A DNA stretch of 64,000 nucleotides from Olsenella sp. KGMB02461 (GCF_012584445.1 NZ_JABAHI010000008.1:124001-188000); one strand, 5' to 3'; shown: positions 52,514-62,208, counted from the first letter of the stretch. The notes: generated by a model not told the origin, from the letters alone. Translations and numbers: made by a program.

Positions 52514-55500
52514 CCCTCAAAGGCTTCAAATCCTTTGCTGACCGCTCCCTGCTCTCCTTCGACCCAGGCCTCAATGTGGTGGTGGGTCCCAACGGCTCTG
52601 GCAAGTCCAACGTGAGCGACGCCATCCTTTGGGTGCTAGGGGAGCAATCTGCCAAGCAATTGCGTGGTCAAGCCATGGAAGACGTGATCTTCTCGGGATC
52701 TTCTGTGCGTCCTGCAGTGGGCGTGGCCGAGGTCACGTTGGTGCTGGACAACTCGGCCCATGAGCTGCCGGTAGACTTTGACGAGGTGGCGGTGACCCGC
52801 CGCATGTATCGCTCAGGCGAGAGCGAGTACCTCATCAACTCTTCGCCCAGCCGCCTCATGGACATTCAGGACATCTTGCATGACTCGGGCCTGGGCAAAG
52901 ACACTCACTCCATCATCAGCCAGGGCAAGCTCGACAGCGTGCTCAACAGCCGGCCAGAGGATCTGCGGCCGCTTGTTGAGGAGGCTGCTGGCATCTCCAA
53001 GCACCGCCGGCGCAAGGAGCGCTCGGCCAGAAAGCTCAAGGCGATGGAGGAATCGGTGCGAAGGGCCCGCGACCTAGACCGCGAGATGCGCCGGCGTTTG
53101 CGCCCCCTGGAGCGCCAGGTGGACAAAGCCCAGCGCTACGCTGATCTGGAGGGCGAGCGCCAGCGTTTGGAGACCCTTTTGGCCGTGGACGACCTGCGCC
53201 GGCTCCAAGCCGAGTGGCAGGCGCTGGAATCCCAGCGTGCAGAGGCAGAGGCGGCTGTGGAGCTGGCTCGCTACCGCTCGGAGGAAAAAGCCAAAAACCT
53301 GGAGAAGCTCCAGAGCCTGCTGGAGCAAAAAGGCCTCTTTGTGGGCGACTTGGGCGAGCAACGCCGCCGAGTGCAAGATCAGCTGGGTCGCCTGCGCTCT
53401 GACATGGGGCTTCTGGAGGAAAAAGGCCGCAATATGGTGGCGCGCCTCTCAGATACCCGCATGAATCTGTCCTCGCTGGATCGCCGTCACGATGCCGCCT
53501 TTGCCACCCTGGCCGAGGCCCAGCAAGACCTTCAAGAGGCCAAGGGCCGCCATCAGCTGCTCTCGGGCGAGCTCGAGTCTCTGGCTCCTGCTGCCAAGAA
53601 GGCCGCGCAAGACTTGGCCAACCTGGATTCCCAGGCAGCTCAGCTTGCCGCCGACCAGCGCATCGCTCAGCGCGCCAGCGACGAGGCGGTGCTTGCCCGA
53701 GCCCGCTTGCAGGAGCAGGTGGCCAACGCCAAGGCAGAAGACGACTTGTTCGCCCAGCGCATGGATGCCATCTCCGAGACTCTGGAGGCTTCAGAAGCCG
53801 AGCTTACCGGCCTTAGAGCCTCCTTGATCGAGCACACCCGTGCCATCGAGGGGGCCAGAGACGACGTTTCTGCCGCCGAGAAGCGCCAGGCCTCCTCATC
53901 CCGATCCCTCTCTGAGACACGGGCCGCTCAAGACAAGGCCCAAGGGGCATTGCGCGAAGCCCAGGCATCTCTCAAGGCTCTGAAGTCTGTGGCTACACCG
54001 GTTGCCGCCACCTCCCGCATGGCTCGAATCCAGAAAGATGCGGCGCTCAAAGCCTTGGCGACTCACACAGTAGCCTCAGAGCTGCATCTATGCCCCTCTC
54101 TCGAAAAGGCTGCCGAGGGCTATTTGGCTGCCAGCCTCCAAGACATCGTGGCTCCCACGTCCCAAGACGCTCAGGCGCTCATCTTAGGAGCTCTGGCGGC
54201 CGCAAAGGCTTCCGGCGATGTGACGGTGCAAGTGGCGCCCACAGACAATGACGATGTGCCTCGATCCCCCTCCTGCGAGCCGGCTTCTGGAGCGGCGCCT
54301 TTCTTGGAAGAGCTGGCATCCCAGGGCCTCAGGGCAGGCAAGCTGGAAGGCAGGCTTTTCTTTGCAGTGGCTGTGGTGGAAGATGCGCACAAGGTGCTGG
54401 AGGCCCATCTGGCCGAGCCTCGCTGGTCCTACGTGAGCCGCGACGGCGCGGTGGTCGCTGGAGCTGACGGCCGCGTGCGCGTAGGCCTTCCTGCAGGCAC
54501 CGACCAGGGCGCGTTGGAGCGTAACCGCCGCATCCATGAGCTGGAGGACTCCCTGCCTCAGCTGGAGGAGGCACAAAAAGAGGCTTCGACGGCCGTGGCG
54601 GCTGCCCGTCAGGCCATGGACGAGGCACGCCGCGCGACAGAGGCAGCCAAGAGCCGGCTTTCCTCCCTTATTGGCGAGGAGTCGAGCTTGCGCCGCGAGG
54701 TGGCTCGCCTAGAACAATCCCAGCAGCGCTCTCAGGCAGAGCTCAAAGCGGTGTCCGAGCGCAGGGCCAAGGCTGCCGAGAAGACCGCCGACGCCACCCC
54801 GCGCATCGCGGAGCTCGACAGTCAGGTAAAGGCCGCAGAGGCCCAATTGGACCAGCTGGCTTCCCAGATAGCCGAGGCAGAGGAGCGTCGCCGCGACTTG
54901 GCCGCTGCAGAGGCCGAGGCCCGCGCAAACGCCAACGAGCGCTCGCTGGAGCTGGCTACGATGGACGAGCGCATCCGCCATCTCTCGGTGACGGTCGACT
55001 CCATGGGCCGCGAGCTCGAGTCGCTGGAGCGCCAGCGAGTGGCGGCGGTGGAGTCTACCCGCTCGCTGGAGGTGCTGCGCCTGCGCATAGACCCGCTCCA
55101 CGAGCGCTATGAGGCCATCTATGAGCGCGTGCTCCAGTGGGCCGAGCGTCTGCGCGACACCGCCAGCCTCGCAGAGGCTGACTCAGACTCGCTCAAGCGC
55201 ACCATCAACGATGCCAAGGCAGAGTCTGCTGCGGCCGCCAAAGAGCTCGAGGAAGCCACCAGCGCCTTGAACGCGCTGTTGGTGGAGGCAGGAAAGCTCG
55301 AGGTGCAGGTGCAAACGGCAGTGGAGGCCGTGCGTGCGGCGGGATCTATGCCCATAGAAGAGGCCCTGGAGCTGCCTGCGCCAGAAGATCGCGCAGCAGA
55401 TGAGGCGGCGCTGGCCCGCACCAAGAGCGCCATCGAGCATTTGGGGCCGGTAAACCAGGTGGCCATGGAGGAGTACCGCGAGCTCAAAGAGCGTGCCGAC

Positions 55501-56061
55501 TATATTGCCGCCCAGCTGGCAGACCTGGAGAGCGCCAAGGGCGCCTTGGACAAGATCACCTCAGCCATCGATCGCAAGATGCGTCGGGCCTTCCTGGAGA
55601 CCTTTGCCACGGTGAACGGCCATTTTGAGGAAATCTTCTCCATGCTCTTCCCTGGCGGCACGGCTCACCTCGAGCTCACCGACCCTGACCATCCCGACCA
55701 AACGGGCATCGAGATCGTGGCCCAGCCCAAAGGCAAGCGCATTCCCAAACTGGCCCTCATGAGCGGCGGCGAAAAATCTTTGACCGCGTTGGCCTTGCTC
55801 TTTGCGGTCTATCGCACTCGCACGGTGCCCTTCTACGTCTTCGACGAGGTAGAGGCCGCCCTAGACGATTCCAATCTGGGCAAGCTCTTGGGCGCCATCG
55901 AAGTGCTTAAAGAATCTACGCAGCTTATCGTGATCTCGCACCAACGGCGTACCATGGAACAAGCAGACGTGCTCTACGGCGTCTCCATGCAAGCCGATGG
56001 CGTGAGCCGCGTCGTGTCTCAGCGCTTGGATCAACGAACCGGAAAGGTGGTGGATGTCTAA
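52495..56061 (+). CDS. smc: Chromosome segregation protein SMC
   Basis: A protein of 1188 residues, typical for SMC. It starts at a GTG with GAGGAGGGGA ahead, giving VYLKSLTLKGFKSFADRSLL. The head has GPNGSGKSN (Walker A). Two long coiled coils flank a hinge near 510-680. The C-terminal half-head has LMSGGEKSLTALALLFA (signature) and FYVFDEVEAALDD (Walker B). With ScpA/ScpB (6.6-8.2 kb) it forms condensin. Confidence 0.96.
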   Translation: MYLKSLTLKGFKSFADRSLLSFDPGLNVVVGPNGSGKSNVSDAILWVLGEQSAKQLRGQAMEDVIFSGSSVRPAVGVAEVTLVLDNSAHELPVDFDEVAVTRRMYRSGESEYLINSSPSRLMDIQDILHDSGLGKDTHSIISQGKLDSVLNSRPEDLRPLVEEAAGISKHRRRKERSARKLKAMEESVRRARDLDREMRRRLRPLERQVDKAQRYADLEGERQRLETLLAVDDLRRLQAEWQALESQRAEAEAAVELARYRSEEKAKNLEKLQSLLEQKGLFVGDLGEQRRRVQDQLGRLRSDMGLLEEKGRNMVARLSDTRMNLSSLDRRHDAAFATLAEAQQDLQEAKGRHQLLSGELESLAPAAKKAAQDLANLDSQAAQLAADQRIAQRASDEAVLARARLQEQVANAKAEDDLFAQRMDAISETLEASEAELTGLRASLIEHTRAIEGARDDVSAAEKRQASSSRSLSETRAAQDKAQGALREAQASLKALKSVATPVAATSRMARIQKDAALKALATHTVASELHLCPSLEKAAEGYLAASLQDIVAPTSQDAQALILGALAAAKASGDVTVQVAPTDNDDVPRSPSCEPASGAAPFLEELASQGLRAGKLEGRLFFAVAVVEDAHKVLEAHLAEPRWSYVSRDGAVVAGADGRVRVGLPAGTDQGALERNRRIHELEDSLPQLEEAQKEASTAVAAARQAMDEARRATEAAKSRLSSLIGEESSLRREVARLEQSQQRSQAELKAVSERRAKAAEKTADATPRIAELDSQVKAAEAQLDQLASQIAEAEERRRDLAAAEAEARANANERSLELATMDERIRHLSVTVDSMGRELESLERQRVAAVESTRSLEVLRLRIDPLHERYEAIYERVLQWAERLRDTASLAEADSDSLKRTINDAKAESAAAAKELEEATSALNALLVEAGKLEVQVQTAVEAVRAAGSMPIEEALELPAPEDRAADEAALARTKSAIEHLGPVNQVAMEEYRELKERADYIAAQLADLESAKGALDKITSAIDRKMRRAFLETFATVNGHFEEIFSMLFPGGTAHLELTDPDHPDQTGIEIVAQPKGKRIPKLALMSGGEKSLTALALLFAVYRTRTVPFYVFDEVEAALDDSNLGKLLGAIEVLKESTQLIVISHQRRTMEQADVLYGVSMQADGVSRVVSQRLDQRTGKVVDV

Positions 56062-56063
56062 CC

Positions 56064-56960
56064 ATGGGATTCGCCGAACGCCTTAAAAAAGGCCTGTCGC
56101 GCTCCCGCGAGGCCTTGAACGAGATCTTTTATTTTGGCGGCGAGGTAGACGAGGACTTCTGGGAAGACCTGGAAGACACCCTTGTCATGGGCGACTTGGG
56201 CGCCGAGGTGGCCATGAACGTCACCGACGACCTGCGCGAGCAGGCAGCCCGAGAAAACCTCGCCACTGACCGCCAGCTACGCCGGGCCTTGGCCAAGCGT
56301 CTGGCAGACGAATTCACCCCCATCGCCCGCGACCCCTTCGACGAGACCCCTTCCTGCGTGCTCTTCGTAGGCATCAATGGCGCGGGTAAAACCACCACCG
56401 TGGGAAAGCTTGCCAACGCCGCTCGAGAGCAGGGCACCCCAGTGATCATCGGCGGCGCCGACACCTTCCGCGCTGCCGCCATCGAGCAGCTGGACGTCTG
56501 GGCCGAGCGCGCCCATGTGCCCCTCGTCACTCGCGACCGCGGTGCCGACCCCGCTGCGGTGTGCTACGACGTCCTCGAGGCTGCCGAGAAGGACAACGCC
56601 CAGTTGGTGCTCATCGACACTGCCGGACGACTCCATACCAGCTCGGATCTCATGCGAGAGCTTGCTAAGGTGGTGTCGGTGACGCGAAAACGCGCTCAGA
56701 TGCCCGTAGCGGTAGTCCTGGTAATCGATGCCACCACTGGTCAAAACGGCCTCAATCAGGCAAAGGAGTTTAACGATGCGCTGGAGCTGGACGGGCTTAT
56801 CGTCACCAAGCTCGACGGCACTGCCAAAGGTGGCATCGCGGTAGCTATCAGCCACGATCTCAAGCTGCCTATACTGCGCATTGGCGTAGGGGAGTCCATC
56901 GACGATTTCCAACGCTTTGATGCAGCTGCCTTCTGCCGTGCGTTGGTTGGCGACGAATAA
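56064..56960 (+). CDS. ftsY: Signal recognition particle receptor FtsY
   Basis: A protein of 298 residues, the compact form lacking the acidic N-terminal A domain. NG domain motifs: FVGINGAGKTTTVGKLA, GGADTFRAAAIEQL, LIDTAGRLHTSSDLM and VTKLDGTAKGGIAVAI. It docks ribosome-SRP complexes at the membrane. It follows smc by two bases and precedes ffh, its partner GTPase. Confidence 0.95.
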   Translation: MGFAERLKKGLSRSREALNEIFYFGGEVDEDFWEDLEDTLVMGDLGAEVAMNVTDDLREQAARENLATDRQLRRALAKRLADEFTPIARDPFDETPSCVLFVGINGAGKTTTVGKLANAAREQGTPVIIGGADTFRAAAIEQLDVWAERAHVPLVTRDRGADPAAVCYDVLEAAEKDNAQLVLIDTAGRLHTSSDLMRELAKVVSVTRKRAQMPVAVVLVIDATTGQNGLNQAKEFNDALELDGLIVTKLDGTAKGGIAVAISHDLKLPILRIGVGESIDDFQRFDAAAFCRALVGDE

Positions 56961-56980
56961 GGAGCTAAGGAGCTTTCTTC

Positions 56981-58387
56981 ATGTTCAACAGTCTTTCCGA
57001 TCGCCTCCAGGACACCTTTGACAAGCTGCGTGGCAAAGGCCGCCTTACCGAGGATGACATCAACGTTGCCATGCGCGAGATTCGCTTGGCGCTCCTTGAG
57101 GCCGACGTCAATTTCAAAGTGGTGAAGCGCTTTGTGGCCTCCTGCAAGGAGCGCTGCATGACCAGCGAGGTGCTGGACTCCCTCACGCCATCTCAAAACG
57201 TCGTGAGAATCGTGCTGGACGAGTTGACCGAGCTTCTCGGCAGCACCGAGTCCAAGCTGGTGCTGGCACAAAACCGCATTCCCAACGTCATTATGCTGGT
57301 GGGCCTTCAGGGCTCCGGCAAAACGACTGCTGCAGCCAAGCTCGCTTATTTGTTGAAGAAGCAGAAGCGCAGCCCTCTTTTGGCTGCCTGTGACGTCTAT
57401 CGTCCTGCAGCCGCCGATCAGCTGGCGACTTTGGGTGGCGAGATTGGCGTGCCTGTCTATCGAGGCGACGGCAAAGATCCTGTGGCCATCGCCAAGGGCG
57501 CTGTGCAAGAAGCCGTGGACACCTTGCACGATGTGGTCATAGTGGATACCGCTGGCCGCTTGCAGATCGACGAAGCCATGATGCAAGAGGCGGTAGCCAT
57601 CAAAAACGCGGTTCGTCCCGACCAGGTACTCATGGTGGTCGATGCCATGACCGGCCAGGATATCGTGAATGTGGTCACAGAGTTTGCCGAGCGCACCGAT
57701 TTTGACGGCGTCATCATGTCCAAGCTCGACGGCGATGCTCGCGGCGGCGGCGCGCTCTCGGTGCGCGAAGTCACCGGCAAGCCCATCAAGTTTGTCTCCA
57801 TGGGAGAGAAGCCCAGCTCGCTGGAGGTCTTCCATCCCGATCGCATGGCCAAGCGCATCCTGGGGATGGGCGACCTCTACGGCATCATCGATGCTGCCCA
57901 GCAGGCTGCCGACGAGGAGCAGATGGCCCGTGCCGAGAAGATGCTTCGTGAGGGCTTTACCATGGACGATATGCTCCATCAGCTGCAATCCATTCGCAAG
58001 ATGGGCGGATTGTCCAAGATCATCTCCATGCTGCCCGGAGGCGAGCGCATGTTAGGGCAAACCCCAGATGCAGCCGATGAGAGTCAGCTGGTACGTATCG
58101 AGGCCATGATTCGCTCCATGACCCCAGAAGAGCGGCAGCGCCCCAAAATCATCAATGGCATGCGTCGCTCGCGCATTGCCAAAGGATCTGGCCGCACGGT
58201 GCAGGAGGTGAACGCCCTCATCAAGCAATGGGGTGAGATGAACCGCATGATGGGCAAGATTCGCGCCATGGCTAACGGAGGCGACATGAGTCCCAAGGCC
58301 ATGAAACGCATGATGAGCCAGATGGCCGCTGGCGCCACAGGAGCAGGGAAGAAGCGCGGAGGCGCCAATCCCTACAACCGCCGTTAG
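56981..58387 (+). CDS. ffh: Signal recognition particle protein Ffh
   Basis: A protein of 468 residues. The NG domain has VGLQGSGKTTAAAKLA, CDVYRPAAADQL, VDTAGRLQID and SKLDGDARGGGALSV. The Met-rich M domain (about 320-440) binds signal peptides and SRP RNA. AAGGAG lies nine bases before the ATG. No SRP RNA gene is recognisable in the window. Confidence 0.96.
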   Translation: MFNSLSDRLQDTFDKLRGKGRLTEDDINVAMREIRLALLEADVNFKVVKRFVASCKERCMTSEVLDSLTPSQNVVRIVLDELTELLGSTESKLVLAQNRIPNVIMLVGLQGSGKTTAAAKLAYLLKKQKRSPLLAACDVYRPAAADQLATLGGEIGVPVYRGDGKDPVAIAKGAVQEAVDTLHDVVIVDTAGRLQIDEAMMQEAVAIKNAVRPDQVLMVVDAMTGQDIVNVVTEFAERTDFDGVIMSKLDGDARGGGALSVREVTGKPIKFVSMGEKPSSLEVFHPDRMAKRILGMGDLYGIIDAAQQAADEEQMARAEKMLREGFTMDDMLHQLQSIRKMGGLSKIISMLPGGERMLGQTPDAADESQLVRIEAMIRSMTPEERQRPKIINGMRRSRIAKGSGRTVQEVNALIKQWGEMNRMMGKIRAMANGGDMSPKAMKRMMSQMAAGATGAGKKRGGANPYNRR

Positions 58388-58504
58388 GCGTACGAGCCTT
58401 AAGCCCCCACTCCGCGCGCACTGGCCGAGAAGGAATAAGGTTGGGTACTTGCGGCCCCAAGCCGGTTGATTGAGGGTCACGAGGTATCACTTATAGAACT
58501 TTAT

Positions 58505-58540
58505 GGAGCGCTGTCCTTGCGGGCAGCGCTCCATTTTTGT
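58505..58540 (+). terminator. Terminator of the acpP-ffh block
   Basis: GGAGCGCTG (58505-58513) pairs perfectly with CAGCGCTCC (58524-58532), followed by ATTTTTGTTG. Confidence 0.93.
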
Positions 58541-59111
58541 TGTGCGAGGTCCAAGTTTAGTGAGCAACAAACCCATGTGCCTTGGGCGATTTAGATGCAA
58601 ATACTTCGATGCAATAAAATAAGTATAGTAAGTATAACCATGTATGCTATGTGAAGGAGCACGATCGGGTATCGTTATCCGTTGACCTTCGGGGACTGTC
58701 CCTTGATAATGTTTTTCAGCTGGACTGCGCATCCATTGGAGGGGCGGCTTTTCTCGGCAAGGAAGCCGGTGAGGAGTTGAAAGAGTGTCGGCTGAGGCGT
58801 CCGCCATTGCGCATTTGATGTAGGTGCCAAGTAAGCCAGTGGATAATCTCAGGTATCGAAGGTAGATGCGGATATCAGGCTTACAGGAGCCTCCTTAAGT
58901 CTAGGAGCGCTTCTGTAGCATCTAGTACAACCAAAGTAGGACGCACCCTGCATAATGCATCATATTGTGCTGTCCACTATATTGGAAACCTTTCTTCTTG
59001 GGAGAAAGGGAGGGGAGTTACTATGGATGGATAGCTTAAGTATCTGAATATATAGACAAAATAATGTGCGAGAACAACTGTTAAATAGCTATGAGTAGAT
59101 AATATGCGTGG
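58541..59111. other. Gene-free, lower-GC boundary region
   Basis: About 570 bases with no supported gene, starting just after the ffh terminator. Base composition falls from core values to AT-rich near 59.05 kb. It holds a TTTTCTCGGCAAGG word and, near 59.0 kb, TTTCTTCTTGGGAGAAAG, a small inverted repeat. It probably includes the promoter of the SipW-type operon. A 106-codon minus-strand frame here is not convincing. Confidence 0.4.
58751..58759 (+). repeat. Intergenic copy of the TTCTCGGCA word
   Basis: TTCTCGGCA lies inside GGCTT-TTCTCGGCAAGG-AAGCC, a short potential hairpin, in the gap after ffh; see findings. Confidence 0.7.
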
Positions 59112-59609
59112 ATGCCTATGGTATATGGGTGTTTTGGACCTAAAGGCCTTCACTTGTTAATGAACCGCTGGCAGTGGTCTGGTTATGTTGCCCTAGTTGT
59201 ATTGGTTGTCGCCTGGATTTTAGGCGCTCGTGTGTATGTGGTGAGAAGCGGCTCAATGCTTCCAAGCCTTGCGCCAGGCTCTCTTGTGATGACGCTGCCG
59301 GCAGATTATGACAACGTGCAGGTGGGATCCATCATTTGCTTTGATCGTGGGGGCCAATTGGTGGCTCATCGAGTTAAGGCCATCAGGGGATATGGCCTCG
59401 TTACTCAGGGAGATAACAATTCTTCCTTAGATCCCGGAACGGTAGGTAGAGAGGATTTGAAAGGCTGGGTGGTGGCAGCTATTCCTGGAATAGGTTGGCC
59501 CATCTTGCTTATACGTGCGTTCCCCTTGGTTTTTGGGGGATTCGTGGCGCTGGGCTTTGCTGTCAGACTTGCCTGCCGTTCGAGGAGTTGCCATAAAACC
59601 ATTGGTTAG
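59112..59609 (+). CDS. SipW-type signal peptidase I
   Basis: Up to 165 residues (149 from the alternative ATG at 59160). A membrane helix (YVALVVLVVAWILGARVYVV) precedes the catalytic serine in RSGSMLPSLAPGS. The second catalytic residue is His (LVAHRVKAI), not Lys, and GDNNSSLDPGTV follows. This is the ER/archaeal-type peptidase class of SipW. A second helix is at the C-terminus. It opens an operon of SipW-cognate substrates. Neither start has a clear ribosome-binding site. Confidence 0.88.
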   Translation: MPMVYGCFGPKGLHLLMNRWQWSGYVALVVLVVAWILGARVYVVRSGSMLPSLAPGSLVMTLPADYDNVQVGSIICFDRGGQLVAHRVKAIRGYGLVTQGDNNSSLDPGTVGREDLKGWVVAAIPGIGWPILLIRAFPLVFGGFVALGFAVRLACRSRSCHKTIG

Positions 59610-59621
59610 GAAGGGGTGGTT

Positions 59622-60305
59622 ATGAATTGGATGAGTAAACGGGTGAGGATTCGGTCCTCTAGCAAGTTGCACAGGCGACGGGCAGCCATAGCGGCTTTTG
59701 CTGCGTTGTTGTTGCTCGGTGTGGGAGGTCTTTGGGCGTACTTTACCGACAGTCAGTCAGTTTCTAACGCCTTTACTGTAGTGAAAACTTTGAATATATC
59801 CATTGAAGAGCCAGCATGGGATACCACTGACAATGACGGTGATGGAATTCCGGATGCCTCCCAAAACGTCACGCCTACCAAGGAGGTAGCGAAAGACCCT
59901 CGAATCAAAAATGAGAGCGACACCGCAGTTTGGATGATCGCTCAGGTAAAGGTTCCATACGTTACTGCGGCTACTGCCACTGACACGGGGGCGCGACAAG
60001 AAGAAGCGCCTCAGCAACTATTTCAATGGGTCTTAGAAGAGGGGTGGATAGAGCCTGAGGATCCACAGCTGATAGACGATGGAGCGACTATGCTTCATAC
60101 CTATCTCGCAACGCAGCCGGTGGGAGTGCATAAATCCACTCCGCCTCTTTTTACCAAAGTGAGGTTGATTAATCTCATTGAAGGATCCTTCAGTGGACCT
60201 TGTTCAATCGATATAACTGGCTGTGCGATTCAAGCAGTGGGATTCGAGACGCCTGAAGCTGCTTGGTCGGCCTATCAGTCACAAAACGCGTCACAAAACG
60301 CATGA
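59622..60305 (+). CDS. TasA/camelysin-like exported protein with SipW-cognate signal
   Basis: A protein of 227 residues. A basic start (KRVRIRSSSKLHRRR) and hydrophobic core (AAIAAFAALLLLGVGGLW) are followed by AYFTDSQSVSNAFTVVKT, the classic SipW-cognate motif of TasA and camelysin. The mature part begins with beta-rich IEEPAW. A DNDGDGIPD loop, like thrombospondin-3/EF-hand calcium loops, is at about residues 70-78. AVWMIAQVKVPYV follows. GGAAGGGG lies six bases before ATG 59622. It is a likely fibre or matrix subunit. Confidence 0.8.
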   Translation: MNWMSKRVRIRSSSKLHRRRAAIAAFAALLLLGVGGLWAYFTDSQSVSNAFTVVKTLNISIEEPAWDTTDNDGDGIPDASQNVTPTKEVAKDPRIKNESDTAVWMIAQVKVPYVTAATATDTGARQEEAPQQLFQWVLEEGWIEPEDPQLIDDGATMLHTYLATQPVGVHKSTPPLFTKVRLINLIEGSFSGPCSIDITGCAIQAVGFETPEAAWSAYQSQNASQNA

Positions 60306-60321
60306 GAGGCGATGATATCTC

Positions 60322-60906
60322 ATGCTTAAAAAAGCAATTTGTATTATGAAAAGGCTATGGCATCAATGGTGGGGTCCCTCTTTGGGGTCTGGTGCTAAAA
60401 GACCTCGTATTGTATGCGGCTTCATTGTGATCCTGGGAGTGGCGGTGCTTGGCTGCGGAGCGGTTTGGTCTTTTTTAACTACCCAGTCTCAAGTGCAGCA
60501 TAATGATTTTAAAGTCGCATTGCAAACCATCGAGGTAGACGAAGAATTCGATCCCATTCCTGATGAGGATGGTTGGGTTACAAAACGCGTGCGTTTTATC
60601 AATACTGGAGATTGCTCCTGCTTTGTGCGTGCGCTTATCGCTCCCTCAATAGAAGATGCTGCAACTAACTATGAATTTGATTTGGAGGGATGGACTGAGC
60701 CCGATGAGGATGGATGGCGTTATTGCTTATCAGCTATTGCGCCTCAAGCTGCTACACCTTACGTGCTAGAAGGTTTTACTGCTCGCAGTTCCAGTGCCTT
60801 TGACGTCTATGCGTTAGGCGAAAGCGTACAAGCTGAGGGGTTTCAAAGTCCGCAAGAGGCGTTTGAGGCTTTGAGGGGAAGTGAGCCTGGTGAGCAATCT
60901 GATTAA
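60322..60906 (+). CDS. Second SipW-cognate exported protein
   Basis: A protein of 194 residues. A basic/aromatic start (MKRLWHQWWG) and a hydrophobic core (VCGFIVILGVAVLGCGAVW) are followed by SFLTTQSQVQHNDFKVA, a variant of the AYFTD...N.F motif. The mature part is beta-type with two or more cysteines (NTGDCSCFVRALIAPSI), where the position of VRALI matches VWMIAQVKV in the first protein. It is probably a paralogue of the preceding gene. Confidence 0.72.
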   Translation: MLKKAICIMKRLWHQWWGPSLGSGAKRPRIVCGFIVILGVAVLGCGAVWSFLTTQSQVQHNDFKVALQTIEVDEEFDPIPDEDGWVTKRVRFINTGDCSCFVRALIAPSIEDAATNYEFDLEGWTEPDEDGWRYCLSAIAPQAATPYVLEGFTARSSSAFDVYALGESVQAEGFQSPQEAFEALRGSEPGEQSD

Positions 60907-61558
60907 GGGTCGAGGATTGAAGCTGAGAAGGCCGCTTTTCTCGGCAAGGAAAGAAGAGGATAAGAAAAGGTCTCTCAAAGGGCTTTTCATTGTCTTGACA
61001 GTTGCAGCAGTAACGGGCGTAAGTTTGGGAAAGGTGTCACTACAAGCCTTGGGTGCTTCTGGAGATAGCTGGTCGTTTGTCACCGGGGCATTTATGCATA
61101 CCGTGGATATTGATCTGGAAGATAAAGGCTTGACCTCGGAGCAAGTGGTGGGAGAGATCGGTCCTACTCATGAGGTGGTCATTCGCAATCGTGGTGCGAG
61201 CTGTTGGATACGTATCTCTACCTCGATAGTTGATAGGAATGGGACAGCTCTCTTAATAAATGAAGTTCCCGAAGGTCAAGAAGAGTCTTATCGCAAGTGT
61301 GCAGATGGATATATCTACAGAATTGTGCCATTGGATGAGGGGGAGTGGGCCAGCTGGCAAGAGGCGGTCTTAGAGCCAGACAACGATCTGCTTGAGGGCA
61401 CAGAACGAACTCTGATGACTCAAGTGGAGGCTATTCAGGCACAGAACTTCACCCCAAAGTTTGAATCAGATGCTCCCTGGGATGAGGTGGCTCCAGAGCC
61501 AGCGATATGGCAGGTCCAAGAGACCCTAGATGCCCGCGGGGAGGTGGATGACCAGTGA
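60881..61558 (+). CDS. Third SipW-cognate-type exported protein
   Basis: A protein of 225 residues from a GTG inside the end of the previous gene. A 35-residue basic cytoplasmic lead comes first, then a hydrophobic core (GLFIVLTVAAVTGVSLG) and SWSFVTGAFMHTVDIDLED, a weak form of the SipW-cognate pattern. The mature part has EVVIRNRGASCWIRISTSIV, matching the paralogues. A TTTTCTCGGCAAGGA word lies in the cytoplasmic lead (60936-60949). Confidence 0.68.
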   Translation: MSLVSNLIKGRGLKLRRPLFSARKEEDKKRSLKGLFIVLTVAAVTGVSLGKVSLQALGASGDSWSFVTGAFMHTVDIDLEDKGLTSEQVVGEIGPTHEVVIRNRGASCWIRISTSIVDRNGTALLINEVPEGQEESYRKCADGYIYRIVPLDEGEWASWQEAVLEPDNDLLEGTERTLMTQVEAIQAQNFTPKFESDAPWDEVAPEPAIWQVQETLDARGEVDDQ

Positions 61559-62208
61559 GACGGATTCAAAAAGCTCTTGGATGGAAGAGAAAGACCTTCT
61601 GGCTCTTGTTTGCGATAGCCCTTTCTACAGTGTCTGGGGCTCGCAATGCGTTGGCAATGGATGCTCATCTTAGCTATGGAGGCCCAGAAGGATTTAGCTG
61701 TGAGGCTTCATCTTTGATAGATAAGCTCTCTCGTGCGCTTCCCGGAGATAGTGATCTGGCTACTATTTGGCTTTCGAACGACTCTGATTATGCATTAGAG
61801 GCAGTGCTTAGTACTACGAACAATCATGAGATGAACCGGCAAGATTCTAACGCGCTGCTCTCGCAGGTATCGATGAGGTTGAGGGATGAAGAAACGGTCC
61901 TCTATGAGGGTACTTTGGAGGGCGGTGCATTGCTGGAAGGCGTTGTTTTGGCACAGCTGCCTGCGCATAGCAGCAGAGCAATCACTTGTGAGATAGCTGT
62001 TCCCTCAAGCCTCACCAATGAGCAAGCTCTGGCTGGGGTCACCACAGAGCTGCTAGTTGTGGGTCGAGAGCTGCCCTTCGCAAGTTCTGAGCTGCCAAAA
62101 ACCGGTGAAGACCCATTGATAACCCCACTGCATGTAGGCTTGCTTTGTTTTGGCGGTTCCTTGGCAGCACTCACAGGTTTAGTAGTGAGTGGAAGAAGAC
62201 TGTTATGA
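61555..62208 (+). CDS. LPXTG cell-wall-anchored surface protein
   Basis: A protein of 217 residues. An N-terminal signal (RKTFWLLFAIALSTVSGARNALA) precedes a beta-type domain. The C-terminus is a sortase sorting signal: LPKTGE, a hydrophobic stretch (VGLLCFGGSLAALTGLVV) and SGRRLL. The GTG start overlaps the previous stop. It may anchor the fibre made from the three upstream proteins to peptidoglycan; no sortase gene is in the window. Confidence 0.82.
   Translation: MRRIQKALGWKRKTFWLLFAIALSTVSGARNALAMDAHLSYGGPEGFSCEASSLIDKLSRALPGDSDLATIWLSNDSDYALEAVLSTTNNHEMNRQDSNALLSQVSMRLRDEETVLYEGTLEGGALLEGVVLAQLPAHSSRAITCEIAVPSSLTNEQALAGVTTELLVVGRELPFASSELPKTGEDPLITPLHVGLLCFGGSLAALTGLVVSGRRLL

Noticed and set aside
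58487-58807. A 106-codon minus-strand frame after ffh
   Set aside because: It runs through the ffh terminator, has no ribosome-binding site and its translation shows no family pattern. A transposase remnant was considered but nothing supports it.
58388-59111. SRP RNA (4.5S-type) gene near ffh
   Set aside because: I looked for the conserved GGAAGCAGC-type apical motif and did not find it here.
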